This document shows positions 52,727 to 62,123 of a DNA stretch of 64,000 nucleotides, one piece after another; position 1 is the first letter of the stretch; each line of letters starts with the position of its first letter. The notes under the pieces were generated by a model. It was not told where the DNA came from. It worked only from the letters and a program-made list of their open reading frames with translations, and did not search any database. Origin of the DNA: an archaeon. GTDB lineage: Archaea > Nanobdellota > Nanobdellia > Woesearchaeales > GW2011-AR9. The position numbers and the translations under genes are program-made. The stretch spans positions 1 through 64,000 of the forward strand of contig JABHQR010000020.1 in the NCBI GenBank assembly GCA_018696395.1, read 5' to 3'.

Positions 52727-53635
52727 ATGTCTGAAATCAAAGTAACTTTAGAATCGTTGTACGATATATTAAGAAATGAAAAGAAGAAAGAAGAATTACA
52801 ACAGTTGGAAAACTCTTTTCATGTAGATGTAGTTTCATATCTCCGAACTAAAAAAGCACTTCTTGACGCACATAAAGATAAAGATGAACTTTTTGCTAAT
52901 AATGAAAGAGAAAAATTAGAATATGAGTTAAGAAGCATCAAACGTATATTAAAAGAGATTTATGAAAAACGTGAGAAAAAGATTATTGACATTGCTTTAA
53001 ACAAAAGCAGAACCAGGTCAGATATTATTGAAACTAATATGATGTTAAGAGAAGAAAAAGAGTTTTATGATAGAATTGTGAAATTATTTGATATGTTTAG
53101 AACAGGAGTATTATTAAAATTATTTCAAGGAGAATTACCTTTCTTAGTTACCGATCATACTATTGACAGAGATATTTCTTCAAGTAAAACAGAAATTTAT
53201 CTGGAAGATAAACCTAAAAAAGATAATTTTAAAAAATTTGAAAATGTTGATGGAATTGCAATTGAACCCAACCTTGATGAAGATACCGAAGAACATAAAG
53301 TACAAGAACCATCTACTGAATCTGAAGAAGACAATTTAGATTTTGAATCAGAAAATCAATTAGATGAAAAGAGTGAAAGTGAAGAAGACCTAGAAACAGA
53401 ACAATATGGTGAAGATGAAGAAAATAAAGAAGCAGAAATTTCTAAATCAACTCAATCAGATGAACCAGATAAACCTAAACAAAAAATGACTAAAGTAAAA
53501 TTCTTACATCCAGTACCAAGATTTATTTGGAAAGATATGAAAGAGTATGGTCCTTTTGAAAAAGAAGAAATTGCAGAAGTTTTTCCAGAAATTGCTAATC
53601 TCCTTATTAGGAAAGGCCGTGCTGAAGAGGATTAA
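52727..53635 (+). CDS. GINS complex subunit (Gins51/Sld5-Psf1-like)
   Basis: A subunit of GINS, which joins MCM helicase and primase at the fork. The ~302-residue product has the helical A domain (~1-150) and the small beta B domain at the C-terminus (VKFLHPVPRFIWKD, YGPFEKEE, ANLLIRKGRAEE); A-before-B order marks the archaeal Gins51 type. Between them lies an unusually long, strongly acidic linker (~165-250, Glu/Asp/Ser rich). The start is taken at ATG 52727 with GGGGGT upstream; the TTG at 52715 overlaps that site. Confidence 0.85.
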   Translation: MSEIKVTLESLYDILRNEKKKEELQQLENSFHVDVVSYLRTKKALLDAHKDKDELFANNEREKLEYELRSIKRILKEIYEKREKKIIDIALNKSRTRSDIIETNMMLREEKEFYDRIVKLFDMFRTGVLLKLFQGELPFLVTDHTIDRDISSSKTEIYLEDKPKKDNFKKFENVDGIAIEPNLDEDTEEHKVQEPSTESEEDNLDFESENQLDEKSESEEDLETEQYGEDEENKEAEISKSTQSDEPDKPKQKMTKVKFLHPVPRFIWKDMKEYGPFEKEEIAEVFPEIANLLIRKGRAEED

Positions 53636-53724
53636 GTGGATTAATAATTTATTTTATCGAAACATATATAATATAAAATTACTTCTATAATAATTTGATG
53701 TTAATTAAAAAAGAGAATATTTAG

Positions 53725-55263
53725 ATGTTAAAAAATAAAGGACAAGTTACTGTCTTTATGATATTAGGTATTGTAATTTTGTTAGCTGTAGGTTTAGTTC
53801 TATATTTGGGCACCATCAACATGGTATCTGATCTGACTATTAATCAAAACTCATTAAATAGTTATGTCAGTCATTGTTTATCTTCTAGTTCTGTTGAAGC
53901 AATAAATTATGTGTTTTTGCATGGCGGAAATTATGAAAATAATTCTAAGCATTTGGGAGAGATGAATTTACCTTATGTTTATTATGAAAATGAGATTTTA
54001 TTAAATAACCTTAACATGATCGAAGAACAAGTTTCTTTAGGTATTGAAGATTATTTTATAGAATGTATTGATGACTTTTCACCCTACAATGAAAGTATTG
54101 AAAATATTGAATATTCTGAACCATTAGTAAATGTTGAATTTAGAAGTCAAGAAACTTTAATTGAGTTATATTTTCCGATTAAAATCTCCCAGGGGTTATC
54201 AGTAGAAGAGATTAAAGATTTTAGTTTAGAATTACCATTAGATTTTGTTTCTAAATATGAAATAATTGAATTAATAGTTGAAGAATATTATTCTGACCCC
54301 ACTAATCTTAATTTAGGATATTATTCAAATTTGTTATATCAAGATGATTATTCTCTTTCAGTAATTCAAGGAGAAGATAATGACAATAAATTACAATCTA
54401 ACCCAGATTATAGCATCATTTCTTTAAATTATGGGTTTGAACTCGAAGATGAACCATTAATCTTTCTTTTACTCTTAGATTATGAATATTCATCAATTGA
54501 TGATTATACTAACCTATGTAACAATTCAGAAATAAAAATTGAGATATCACAAGTTGAAAATTCAGGAAGTGGAAATAGTCAAAATTTAATTTATTATAAT
54601 GAAAATGTTTTTGAAAATTTAGCTATAATCAATTCTAATGAACTAAGTTTGTTTGTGAATAGTGAGTCTAATAATAAACAAGATGGATTAATTGTCACTA
54701 AAGGAGATGGTTATTTGCATTTTTTATTAGAAGGTGGACAAACTGTTGATGATTTAGAGATCATGGATTTTGAGATTAGTGCTAATAATCTTTCTTTTAT
54801 TAAAATTGTAAATGATGAAACTAACCCAGTTGAAAATTATAATGATGGTATTTCAGATGACGTAGCATATCAAGATGAAATTTCAATAAATTTAGAATTA
54901 AATTCAGTTTCAGCTAAATTAAGAGTTACAAGTAATGATGATGCATTTTATTTGTATTATTCCTGTGAAGATAATCTTTTTCTAGAAGATTATGGTGACT
55001 TCGTCCCATTAAATTTAAATGCTGTTGATGAGATAAATATTACCCTTGATGAAATTTATGAATATCAAATTGATGCTGAAGGTATAAACTTAACTTATGA
55101 TGTTGATTCAGAATATATTGATATTGATTCAGATACAGGGATATTAAGTATAGACCCTTTAAATTTTGGAGAAGGACAATTTTTATATTATGTTTATGTT
55201 GAAGACGCATATAATGACTCTTCAATTGCACCACTGATATTAAATATAAACTTAAGTGATTAA
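53725..55263 (+). CDS. Pilin-like exported protein with class III signal peptide
   Basis: A 512-residue surface protein. The N-terminus KNKGQVTVFMILGIVILL is a type IV prepilin-like (class III) signal: basic residues, Gly cleavage point, then a hydrophobic helix. Such QVTVF starts are common in DPANN surface proteins. The mature region is acidic and rich in Asn, Tyr and Ser; residues ~400-512 look like an Ig/cadherin-like domain (YYVYVEDAYNDSS near the end). It could be part of the pilus built by the locus at 38-44 kb. Its end is close to the next gene. Confidence 0.65.
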   Translation: MLKNKGQVTVFMILGIVILLAVGLVLYLGTINMVSDLTINQNSLNSYVSHCLSSSSVEAINYVFLHGGNYENNSKHLGEMNLPYVYYENEILLNNLNMIEEQVSLGIEDYFIECIDDFSPYNESIENIEYSEPLVNVEFRSQETLIELYFPIKISQGLSVEEIKDFSLELPLDFVSKYEIIELIVEEYYSDPTNLNLGYYSNLLYQDDYSLSVIQGEDNDNKLQSNPDYSIISLNYGFELEDEPLIFLLLLDYEYSSIDDYTNLCNNSEIKIEISQVENSGSGNSQNLIYYNENVFENLAIINSNELSLFVNSESNNKQDGLIVTKGDGYLHFLLEGGQTVDDLEIMDFEISANNLSFIKIVNDETNPVENYNDGISDDVAYQDEISINLELNSVSAKLRVTSNDDAFYLYYSCEDNLFLEDYGDFVPLNLNAVDEINITLDEIYEYQIDAEGINLTYDVDSEYIDIDSDTGILSIDPLNFGEGQFLYYVYVEDAYNDSSIAPLILNINLSD

Positions 55264-55267
55264 AAAA

Positions 55268-57517
55268 ATGGGCCAGAAAAATAATTTAAAATTTTTAGTT
55301 GTAATTTTAATATTTTTATTTTCTGTTACATTTATTGTTGCACAAGTAGTACCAGCAAGTACAACTGAAGTTGATTGGTATAATGAAGATCAATTTTATG
55401 ATAATTTTGCAAGTGACCCTTATTCTGCATTTGAATATAATCAAGATATGGCCTGGTCCGCAATGTATAATGACCCCAATATTATGGCAACAAATCCAGA
55501 TGCTATGTTAGCTGCCTTTGAAAATAATCCAGCTCAAGCAATAACAGTAATTAATGATAACATTGAAAATAATAATGTTAATGTATTACAAAAAGAGTAT
55601 ATAAATTCAGATGGAGAAACTATAATTAATGAAAATTATGATTTATTAACAGAAAATTTTGAATTATCAATTATTGATGATATAAGTCTTTTAGAAGGTA
55701 ATCCTGAAGCTCAAAAAGCTTGGTTAGAAAATTATGGTGTATCTGATGAAGGGTCAACAATTTCTAGTTATGATGGTACAACAATGGTCACTGAGGGGGA
55801 GTTTGGAAGTACTTTTAATATTCTGGCGGTTGATGGAGCAACAATTTTAGAAGATGGGAGGTTAGTGTTAAGTTCCGGTTTGGAAGTTTCAAGTTCAGAT
55901 GAAATTGATTTTAAAAAAGATGAACTAGGAGATTATGTGTATGAAGATGGTCAGCAAGTTTTGGTGATCTCTGGTGGAACTGTTGATGGGTCAAATGTGG
56001 AGATATCTGAGATTGGAAAAATAGAATTTACAGATGCTATTTTACAATTAGATGATGTTACTTACCAAGGAGATTTTATCTATCAAGAAAATGATAAAGG
56101 AATTTCTATATCAAGCATGGAGGGTTATGTTGATAGATATACCAACAAACCTTATGTGAAACAATGTAGTTTTAAAGGTACAATAATTGACCCTGAAACT
56201 GGAAATTATAAAAGTTTAATCTTAAAAGGTAATGTTGAATTAAAAACAAATTATGCGACCCTTAATGTTGAGGGAGATGAAGATACTGAAGTTTATTATA
56301 TTCAAACTTTATATCGTTCTAATGGTGAACATTTTTGCCAGGATGAATATTCTTGTATTATTGATGTAACAAGAAACTCTATTTATAATGAAGAGTTTAG
56401 GCATGAACTTATTTTTGATCATGTTAAAAATAATGACGGCATTACTTTTTCAAGTAATGTATATTATTCAAAAGTAGAAGTTAATGATTTAGATTCAGGT
56501 TATGTTAATTATATATCATTATCAGATTCTGGTTCAATTGAAAGTAAAATTGTTGTGAAAAAAAATGGAGAAATTCATGTGTTTGGTGATTTAAAAGAAA
56601 CAAATTCTGGAAGGTTTGATGTTGAATATTACACTGAAGAATCTTGTGCTGCCGATGGTTGTTCACGAAAAAAACACCATTTTTCAACAGATGAACATTT
56701 AAAAAGTGATGTGGCAGATTACTTTTCAGAAGGGTTAATTGATAAAGCATTAAGTTCTTTTGATGGAACTGATTCTGAAGAAGTTGGATTTGTTACTTGT
56801 ACCCAAGGTGTAGATTGTGAAAGAAAATTTGCTGAAAGTTTTGGACAAGTTATAGGTGTGCCAGAAGGTTCTAATGCTAGAACTACCATCATAATCACAG
56901 GAGATAATCCAACTTCAGCTGAAGCATTAGAAGATTGGTGTGAAATTAATGGAGGATGTTATATCATGAATAGTCGTGATATGCCTGAAACTACTTCGAG
57001 TGAAAAATTAGTAGTTACAGGCCATCATTTTGGGGGAGATGAATATACTGATGAAATATGGAGAGATCCAGATTCGGCTGTTAAAGGAACACATACACCA
57101 ATTGATGTTATTGAATATTCTGATTTTCCTAGTGGGGATGTTACTGGATTATATTTTAGTGCTTGTAATACAGTGGTCCCATTATCAAGAGATGATGCAT
57201 TAGAACCAGTATTAGGATTATTTTATAAATATGAAAATTTGGAAGTTGTTCAAGGAACAACAGGAGCAGCACCATTAGTAGAAAAGTTTAAAGGAAATAA
57301 TCCTCTGACCAGTGGAGAAATTAATTTACCTGATAATTTAGAAGAAATTAAAGATTTACAGTTTAGTACCGGTGATCCTAGAATGCCAAACCATAGAGCT
57401 TGGTATTATAAAACCGATGATACCCTATATTATACTACTGATGGACATCAATCATCTCTTGATAAAAAGGAAAATCAGATAGAATTAAGTCCTGCATTAG
57501 CAGATGCAGATATTTAA
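55268..57517 (+). CDS. Secreted protein with caspase-like C-terminal domain
   Basis: Start ATG 55268, 4 bp after the previous stop, with AAGTGA as ribosome binding site. The ~749-residue product has a signal peptide (NNLKFLVVILIFLFSVTFIV), a large beta-rich repeat region (~130-470, toggling strands with GTV/GEI turns) and a C-terminal domain (~530-720) similar to clan CD peptidases: TTIIITGDN, then LVVTGHHFGG with His586/587 and LYFSACNT with Cys633, the expected His-Cys dyad. Such folds include caspases, gingipains and CHAT proteases. Secretion points to an extracellular role. Co-transcribed with the pilin-like gene. Confidence 0.65.
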   Translation: MGQKNNLKFLVVILIFLFSVTFIVAQVVPASTTEVDWYNEDQFYDNFASDPYSAFEYNQDMAWSAMYNDPNIMATNPDAMLAAFENNPAQAITVINDNIENNNVNVLQKEYINSDGETIINENYDLLTENFELSIIDDISLLEGNPEAQKAWLENYGVSDEGSTISSYDGTTMVTEGEFGSTFNILAVDGATILEDGRLVLSSGLEVSSSDEIDFKKDELGDYVYEDGQQVLVISGGTVDGSNVEISEIGKIEFTDAILQLDDVTYQGDFIYQENDKGISISSMEGYVDRYTNKPYVKQCSFKGTIIDPETGNYKSLILKGNVELKTNYATLNVEGDEDTEVYYIQTLYRSNGEHFCQDEYSCIIDVTRNSIYNEEFRHELIFDHVKNNDGITFSSNVYYSKVEVNDLDSGYVNYISLSDSGSIESKIVVKKNGEIHVFGDLKETNSGRFDVEYYTEESCAADGCSRKKHHFSTDEHLKSDVADYFSEGLIDKALSSFDGTDSEEVGFVTCTQGVDCERKFAESFGQVIGVPEGSNARTTIIITGDNPTSAEALEDWCEINGGCYIMNSRDMPETTSSEKLVVTGHHFGGDEYTDEIWRDPDSAVKGTHTPIDVIEYSDFPSGDVTGLYFSACNTVVPLSRDDALEPVLGLFYKYENLEVVQGTTGAAPLVEKFKGNNPLTSGEINLPDNLEEIKDLQFSTGDPRMPNHRAWYYKTDDTLYYTTDGHQSSLDKKENQIELSPALADADI

Positions 57518-57554
57518 TAAAGAGATTATAGTTAAATATATCACTTAATGCAAT

Positions 57555-58274
57555 TTATTTATAAATAATTATATTAGTATCACAACCTTCTGTAGAAAAT
57601 TCATAAACTTCAGACATTTCTTTATCTCTTAAAGCAATACATCCCCAAGTCCAGTCTCTACCTACACCACCACCATGAAGTTCGATGTAACTTCCTAAAT
57701 CAGTATTTTGCGGTGGTATTTGACATTTTTCATTAGTTTTAAGAATTGAATCATATTCACTTTTACTAATTAATTCAGAAGACAATCCTCTTTTTGCATC
57801 TTCAATATTTGGATAATTAATATGCAATGCTTTCCCAAATTTTCCTACTTTTTTATGTGCAACATAAAAAATCCCTTCCGGCGTACTTCTGTCCCCCATT
57901 TTGATTTTATCACTTCTTGGGTCTGTACCTAATGAAATTGGAAAAGTATCAATTAATAAATTTCCTTGATATAATCTTAATTTTCTACTTGATTTATCCA
58001 CCAAGATATATCTTGAATCTTCTTGGAAATCAAAATCATATAATTCAGGTCTTTTTAATTTTAGTTCATTAACTATTTCTAAAAGTGTCAAAGAATCGTC
58101 TAATGAGATCGCTTCTTCAAAATTTAATTGAGATCTATTTTCAGTATTAGGTTGATAATTTAAATTTGTATTTTTAAGATAAGAATTGTCTGACAATAAT
58201 ACTATCCCCCCAACTATACTAACTGGAATTAATCCAGCCAAAGATAATTGAGTTAAATCTTTTAATCTCCCCAT
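57555..58274 (-). CDS. L,D-transpeptidase (YkuD) domain protein
   Basis: A 239-residue protein with one N-terminal hydrophobic segment (LSLAGLIPVSIVGGIVLL) as signal or anchor and a YkuD catalytic domain (~85-239). The domain starts YILVDKSSRKLRLYQGNLL and has the active-site block IELHGGGVGRDWTWGCIAL, with His and Cys in the normal HG...GC arrangement. In bacteria these enzymes cross-link peptidoglycan or attach proteins to it. Archaea lack murein, so the substrate here is unclear. Possible transfer from bacteria. Confidence 0.85.
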   Translation of the reverse strand: MGRLKDLTQLSLAGLIPVSIVGGIVLLSDNSYLKNTNLNYQPNTENRSQLNFEEAISLDDSLTLLEIVNELKLKRPELYDFDFQEDSRYILVDKSSRKLRLYQGNLLIDTFPISLGTDPRSDKIKMGDRSTPEGIFYVAHKKVGKFGKALHINYPNIEDAKRGLSSELISKSEYDSILKTNEKCQIPPQNTDLGSYIELHGGGVGRDWTWGCIALRDKEMSEVYEFSTEGCDTNIIIYK

Positions 58275-58424
58275 ATTTATCCTAAAAAAGAGATTTTATT
58301 TAAATGTTTTCACTAATCAGGAGTAATTTTGATAAATTTATTGGTGTAATAATATTTTTTGATATTAACTAAAACACATATTTTCTACAAAATTTTAATA
58401 ACTGGCACTTAATTCATTAACTTT

Positions 58425-59186
58425 ATGTCTTTCCTTAAAAAAACTTTAACTCATGATAAAACTGAAACATTCATCAATGAACAAGTAGGTGAATCGTACC
58501 ATTCTTTTACTGGCGCTGTAGATGAAGCTTTGAAAAAGTATGCGGTTCCTTGTAAGATTAAAGAACTAGCAAAAACAGGAAAATTAACTATTTTAGATTA
58601 TTGTTTTGGAATGGGGTACAATTCTGCAATGGCAATTGATGTTGCTCTGAAAGAAAATCCTGAATGTGAAATTGAAGTTATTGGATTAGAATACGATCCA
58701 GAAATTGTTACAAAAATTCAAGAAGTGAATCCACCAATAAAGTTCTTTCAACATTACAAAAATTTAAATCCAACAAATTTGGAATTTGTTAAAGATAACG
58801 TTAAAGTAAAATTAATTTTAGGTGATGGGAGAAAAACTGTTAAAACTTTACCTGATAATTATTTTGATGCAGTGTTTTATGATCCATTTTCACCAAAAAC
58901 TGCTCCGGAAATGTGGATAGTTGAAACATTTAAAGAGATGCATAGGGTCATGAAAGATACAGCAACCTTAGCAACATATTCTTGTGCCAGGATGGTAAGA
59001 GAGAATATGTCTGAAGCAGGATTAATTTATGATGATGGTCCAGTTGTAGGCAGACGTGGACCAGGAACTATTGCCACCAAATGGAAATTTGATTTGTGTG
59101 GTAAAGATATTGATCAACTTAATGAAGAGATTAAAGCTAAAATGAATGATGTTAAGGAGAAACAAAATGTCAAACAAGAAAGTTGA
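58425..59186 (+). CDS. MnmC-like SAM-dependent methyltransferase
   Basis: A 253-residue methyltransferase of the MnmC(2)/DUF752 type. SAM-binding features: LDYCFGMGYNSAMA, EVIGLEYDPE and VKLILGDGRKTVKTL; the family signature is VFYDPFSPKTAPEMW, followed by MHRVMKDTATLATYSCA. In bacteria MnmC methylates the aminomethyl group on U34 of tRNA. This stand-alone version lacks the FAD oxidase part. It overlaps the next gene by 20 bp. TATA and ribosome binding site are not clear. Confidence 0.8.
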   Translation: MSFLKKTLTHDKTETFINEQVGESYHSFTGAVDEALKKYAVPCKIKELAKTGKLTILDYCFGMGYNSAMAIDVALKENPECEIEVIGLEYDPEIVTKIQEVNPPIKFFQHYKNLNPTNLEFVKDNVKVKLILGDGRKTVKTLPDNYFDAVFYDPFSPKTAPEMWIVETFKEMHRVMKDTATLATYSCARMVRENMSEAGLIYDDGPVVGRRGPGTIATKWKFDLCGKDIDQLNEEIKAKMNDVKEKQNVKQES

Positions 59187-61125
59187 ACTTCTTTTACCAG
59201 CAGGTAACATTAACACATTAAATGCAGCAGTAGAAAATGGTGCTGACGCAGTATATTTTGGTGTTGGAAAATTTAATGCTAGAAGAAGGGCAACCAATTT
59301 TAATTTTGAAAATCTTAATGAAGTTGTTAATTATTGTCATCAAAATGGAGTCAAGATTTATTGCACCATGAACATTTTAGTTAAAAATCACGAAGTTAAA
59401 GATTTCTTCAAAGACATAAAAAAAATTTATTTAGCTAATGTTGATGCAGTAATTATTCAAGAACTTTCTTTTTTACCAATTATTAAACAGAATTTTCCAG
59501 GTTTGGAAGTTCATATTTCTACTCAAGCAGCAGTAAGTAACACTTACTTTAATGATTTGATTAAATTAGCAGACAAAGTAGTTTTACCAAGAGAGTACAG
59601 TAAAGAAGAAATACAAAAATTTATTGAAAAAACAAATCTGCCAACAGAGATTTTTGTCCAAGGAGCATTATGTTTTAGTTATAGTGGAAGATGTTTATTT
59701 TCAAGTTTTCTTGGTGGCAGAAGTGGTAATCGAGGATTATGCGCTCAACCTTGTAGAAAAAAGTATAATGGAAAATATTTGTTAAGTATGAAAGATTTGT
59801 GTTTAGTTGAAAAAATCCATGAAATGATTGAGATAGGAATTTCTGCTTTCAAAATTGAAGGCAGGTTAAGAAGTGTGAAATATGTTACTGCAGCAACAAA
59901 ACTGTATCGAAAAGTTATTGATGATTATTATGCTGGAAAATTAAATAATAATTCAGGTTTAGAAAAATTTGATTTAGAATTATACAAAGAGTTAGAACTT
60001 GCTTTTAACAGAGAATATACTGAGGGGTATTATGTTAATGACAAAGAATTAGTTTCTTCAGATAGACCAATGGGAAGAGGGATATTTTTAGGTGTTATGT
60101 TTGGAAATAATAAAATTGAATTGCAAGACGACTTAATTATTGGTGATGGATTAGGTATCTGGTTCAAAAACAGAGTTGATGGTGCTTTGTTAAAAAAAAT
60201 GGATAAAGATGGTGAAAGCATTAATGAAGCTAAAAAAGGTGAAATTGTAAAATTATTTATTCGTGCACCAACTGGAACTAAAATTTACAAAACTTCAACT
60301 CAAAAAGAAGTTACCAAAATTGAGTTTGTTAGAAATGAACCAATTATTGTTAAGGAAAGGAAAGTTAATGAATTAGAATTGCCCAATATTGAAGTTTCAG
60401 GGGGAAAAAATGAAACTGAATTGTTAGTTAAAGTGTATTCATTACCTGACCTTATGAAATCTGTTAGTGCTGGAGCAGATAAAACGTTCTACAATATTTT
60501 TGCTAAGGATTTTTCTAATAATATGGACGCATATGTTCCAAGAATCTTATCTGACAATGATGTTGAAAAAGTATTAAACTTAATTGAATTAAAAACAATT
60601 AAAAATATATTAATTGGTGATTTGGGTGCTTACCTAGCAATTAATAAAAAGTTTGGTGACAAAGTTAAGATTTATTTAGATTATAATGTAAATATCTTTA
60701 ATGACATTGATTTACAACATTATGAAAATAGTGAAAAAATAATTTCCCCTGAACTTAATTTTAACGAATTATCCAATTTTAAAAATAAAGATTTCACAGT
60801 TTTAGTTCATGGTAATGTTATTTTAATGAATACTAAATATCCTAACTTACCAAAAAATCTTCGTGACGAAAAAAAGTTTGATTTTCCAGTAAGAAAAGAA
60901 CATGATTATTACCAGGTACTTAATGCTAGAGAGTTAGGATTATATTCTAAAATTTTGAAACTGAAAAATATCGGTGTGAATAAATTCTTTTTAGATTTAG
61001 ATAGTAAATTAAATTGTGATATCAAGAAAATTGTGAAAACATATCATTCGATTCTGAATGGAAAAGAAGTTTCTTACACTACTAAAAGGATAACTAAAGG
61101 ACATTGGAGTTTAGGTGTCGAGTGA
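59167..61125 (+). CDS. U32-family protein (TrhP/RlhA-like)
   Basis: Start ATG 59167 with AAGGAG upstream, inside the end of the methyltransferase gene, so translation is coupled. The 652-residue protein has the U32 core: ELLLPAGNINTLNAAVENGA, DAVYFGVG, ISTQAAVSN, EIFVQGALCFSYSGRCLFS, SGNRGLCAQPCRKKY and FKIEGRLRS, with the four cysteines that bind an iron-sulfur cluster. Bacterial relatives TrhP and RlhA use prephenate to hydroxylate tRNA U34 or 23S rRNA cytidine. A long C-terminal region (~350-652) contains a further barrel-like part. With the MnmC-like gene it suggests wobble uridine modification. Confidence 0.85.
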   Translation: MSNKKVELLLPAGNINTLNAAVENGADAVYFGVGKFNARRRATNFNFENLNEVVNYCHQNGVKIYCTMNILVKNHEVKDFFKDIKKIYLANVDAVIIQELSFLPIIKQNFPGLEVHISTQAAVSNTYFNDLIKLADKVVLPREYSKEEIQKFIEKTNLPTEIFVQGALCFSYSGRCLFSSFLGGRSGNRGLCAQPCRKKYNGKYLLSMKDLCLVEKIHEMIEIGISAFKIEGRLRSVKYVTAATKLYRKVIDDYYAGKLNNNSGLEKFDLELYKELELAFNREYTEGYYVNDKELVSSDRPMGRGIFLGVMFGNNKIELQDDLIIGDGLGIWFKNRVDGALLKKMDKDGESINEAKKGEIVKLFIRAPTGTKIYKTSTQKEVTKIEFVRNEPIIVKERKVNELELPNIEVSGGKNETELLVKVYSLPDLMKSVSAGADKTFYNIFAKDFSNNMDAYVPRILSDNDVEKVLNLIELKTIKNILIGDLGAYLAINKKFGDKVKIYLDYNVNIFNDIDLQHYENSEKIISPELNFNELSNFKNKDFTVLVHGNVILMNTKYPNLPKNLRDEKKFDFPVRKEHDYYQVLNARELGLYSKILKLKNIGVNKFFLDLDSKLNCDIKKIVKTYHSILNGKEVSYTTKRITKGHWSLGVE

Positions 61126-61227
61126 GTTTAAATACCCTGAAGAGTAGTTACACTAAGAGAAAATTATTTAAATAAGCTCTTTATTATTAATTTAAATTAT
61201 AATTATTGCAATGCGAGGTAAATTAAA

Positions 61228-62121
61228 ATGACTAATATTATGGCTTATGTTAAAAATCCAGTTGAAGGAAGCAATTCTTGTTTTGGAGTAGTAATGGCAG
61301 ATGGTTTAGCTAGCACTGGTAATGAGAAGGATGGAGGATACCAAAAACTATTCCCTATAGGAAAAAATTATTTACTTGGAACTGGCGATGGAGGCAAGAT
61401 TCAATTTGTTGCAGATGAATTATATGGAAAAAATGAATTAGGTCCAGAAATTCTTAGTGAAAAATTAATTGATCTTTCAAATAAATATTTTGTTTTTGGT
61501 CAAGGAGAACAATTAAATTTCATAGTTGTAGGACCTGATTCAAAAAGAGGACTTGCAATTTATAATATATCTGCTAATAGAATTAAAAAGCCAATTTTGA
61601 CAAGAGGAACATTTAGTTTTGATGGCTCTGGTTCCAGTTTTGTATATAAGGCATTAGAAAGAGACGCTAGTAAAGGAATGTTAATTGATTATAAAAAATT
61701 GACTATTGCAGATTTATCAAGCACATTATTTGATTTTGGACATGTTGCTAAAAGAAGTTCTGGAGTAAATGATGAATTTCAATATGGTTTTATCACACCC
61801 GAAGGTAATGCTACATTAATTGATCCAAGAATTAATATAGTATACCCATTAAAGGAGTATTTAGATGAAAATAGAAAATTAAGTCCTGAATTAAAAGAAA
61901 GGAATGATAATTTCTTTAAATCATTGAATCAAGTTTTGTATGAAAAACATATGTTAAATGTTCAAAGCAATAAAAACCTCACAGAGCTATTATCAGCTGA
62001 TCCAAGTATAAGCAAAGAAGAACTAATAGCAAACTTATCTAAATTAAAAGAAGCAGTTGATAATAATAGAGATAAAATAAATGAAATGATAATGAGTTAT
62101 ATAAAAGAACATAATAAATAA
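61228..62121 (+). CDS. Proteasome-fold (Ntn-hydrolase-like) protein
   Basis: A 297-residue protein. The first ~190 residues look like a proteasome beta-type fold: VMADGLASTG, GYQKLFPIGKNYLLGTGDGG, FNFIV-like strands and FSFDGSGSSFVYKALE. These resemble the DSRAT, KI-x-I and GSG elements of proteasome and HslV subunits. No N-terminal Thr is exposed by an obvious propeptide, so activity is uncertain. The last ~80 residues form a coiled coil. GCGAGGTAA is the ribosome binding site. Not the canonical proteasome subunit. Confidence 0.6.
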   Translation: MTNIMAYVKNPVEGSNSCFGVVMADGLASTGNEKDGGYQKLFPIGKNYLLGTGDGGKIQFVADELYGKNELGPEILSEKLIDLSNKYFVFGQGEQLNFIVVGPDSKRGLAIYNISANRIKKPILTRGTFSFDGSGSSFVYKALERDASKGMLIDYKKLTIADLSSTLFDFGHVAKRSSGVNDEFQYGFITPEGNATLIDPRINIVYPLKEYLDENRKLSPELKERNDNFFKSLNQVLYEKHMLNVQSNKNLTELLSADPSISKEELIANLSKLKEAVDNNRDKINEMIMSYIKEHNK

Positions 62122-62123
62122 AA

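Noticed and set aside
58425-59186. Spermidine synthase completing the polyamine pathway
   Set aside because: The DPFSPKTAPEMW signature belongs to MnmC-like methyltransferases, not aminopropyltransferases.
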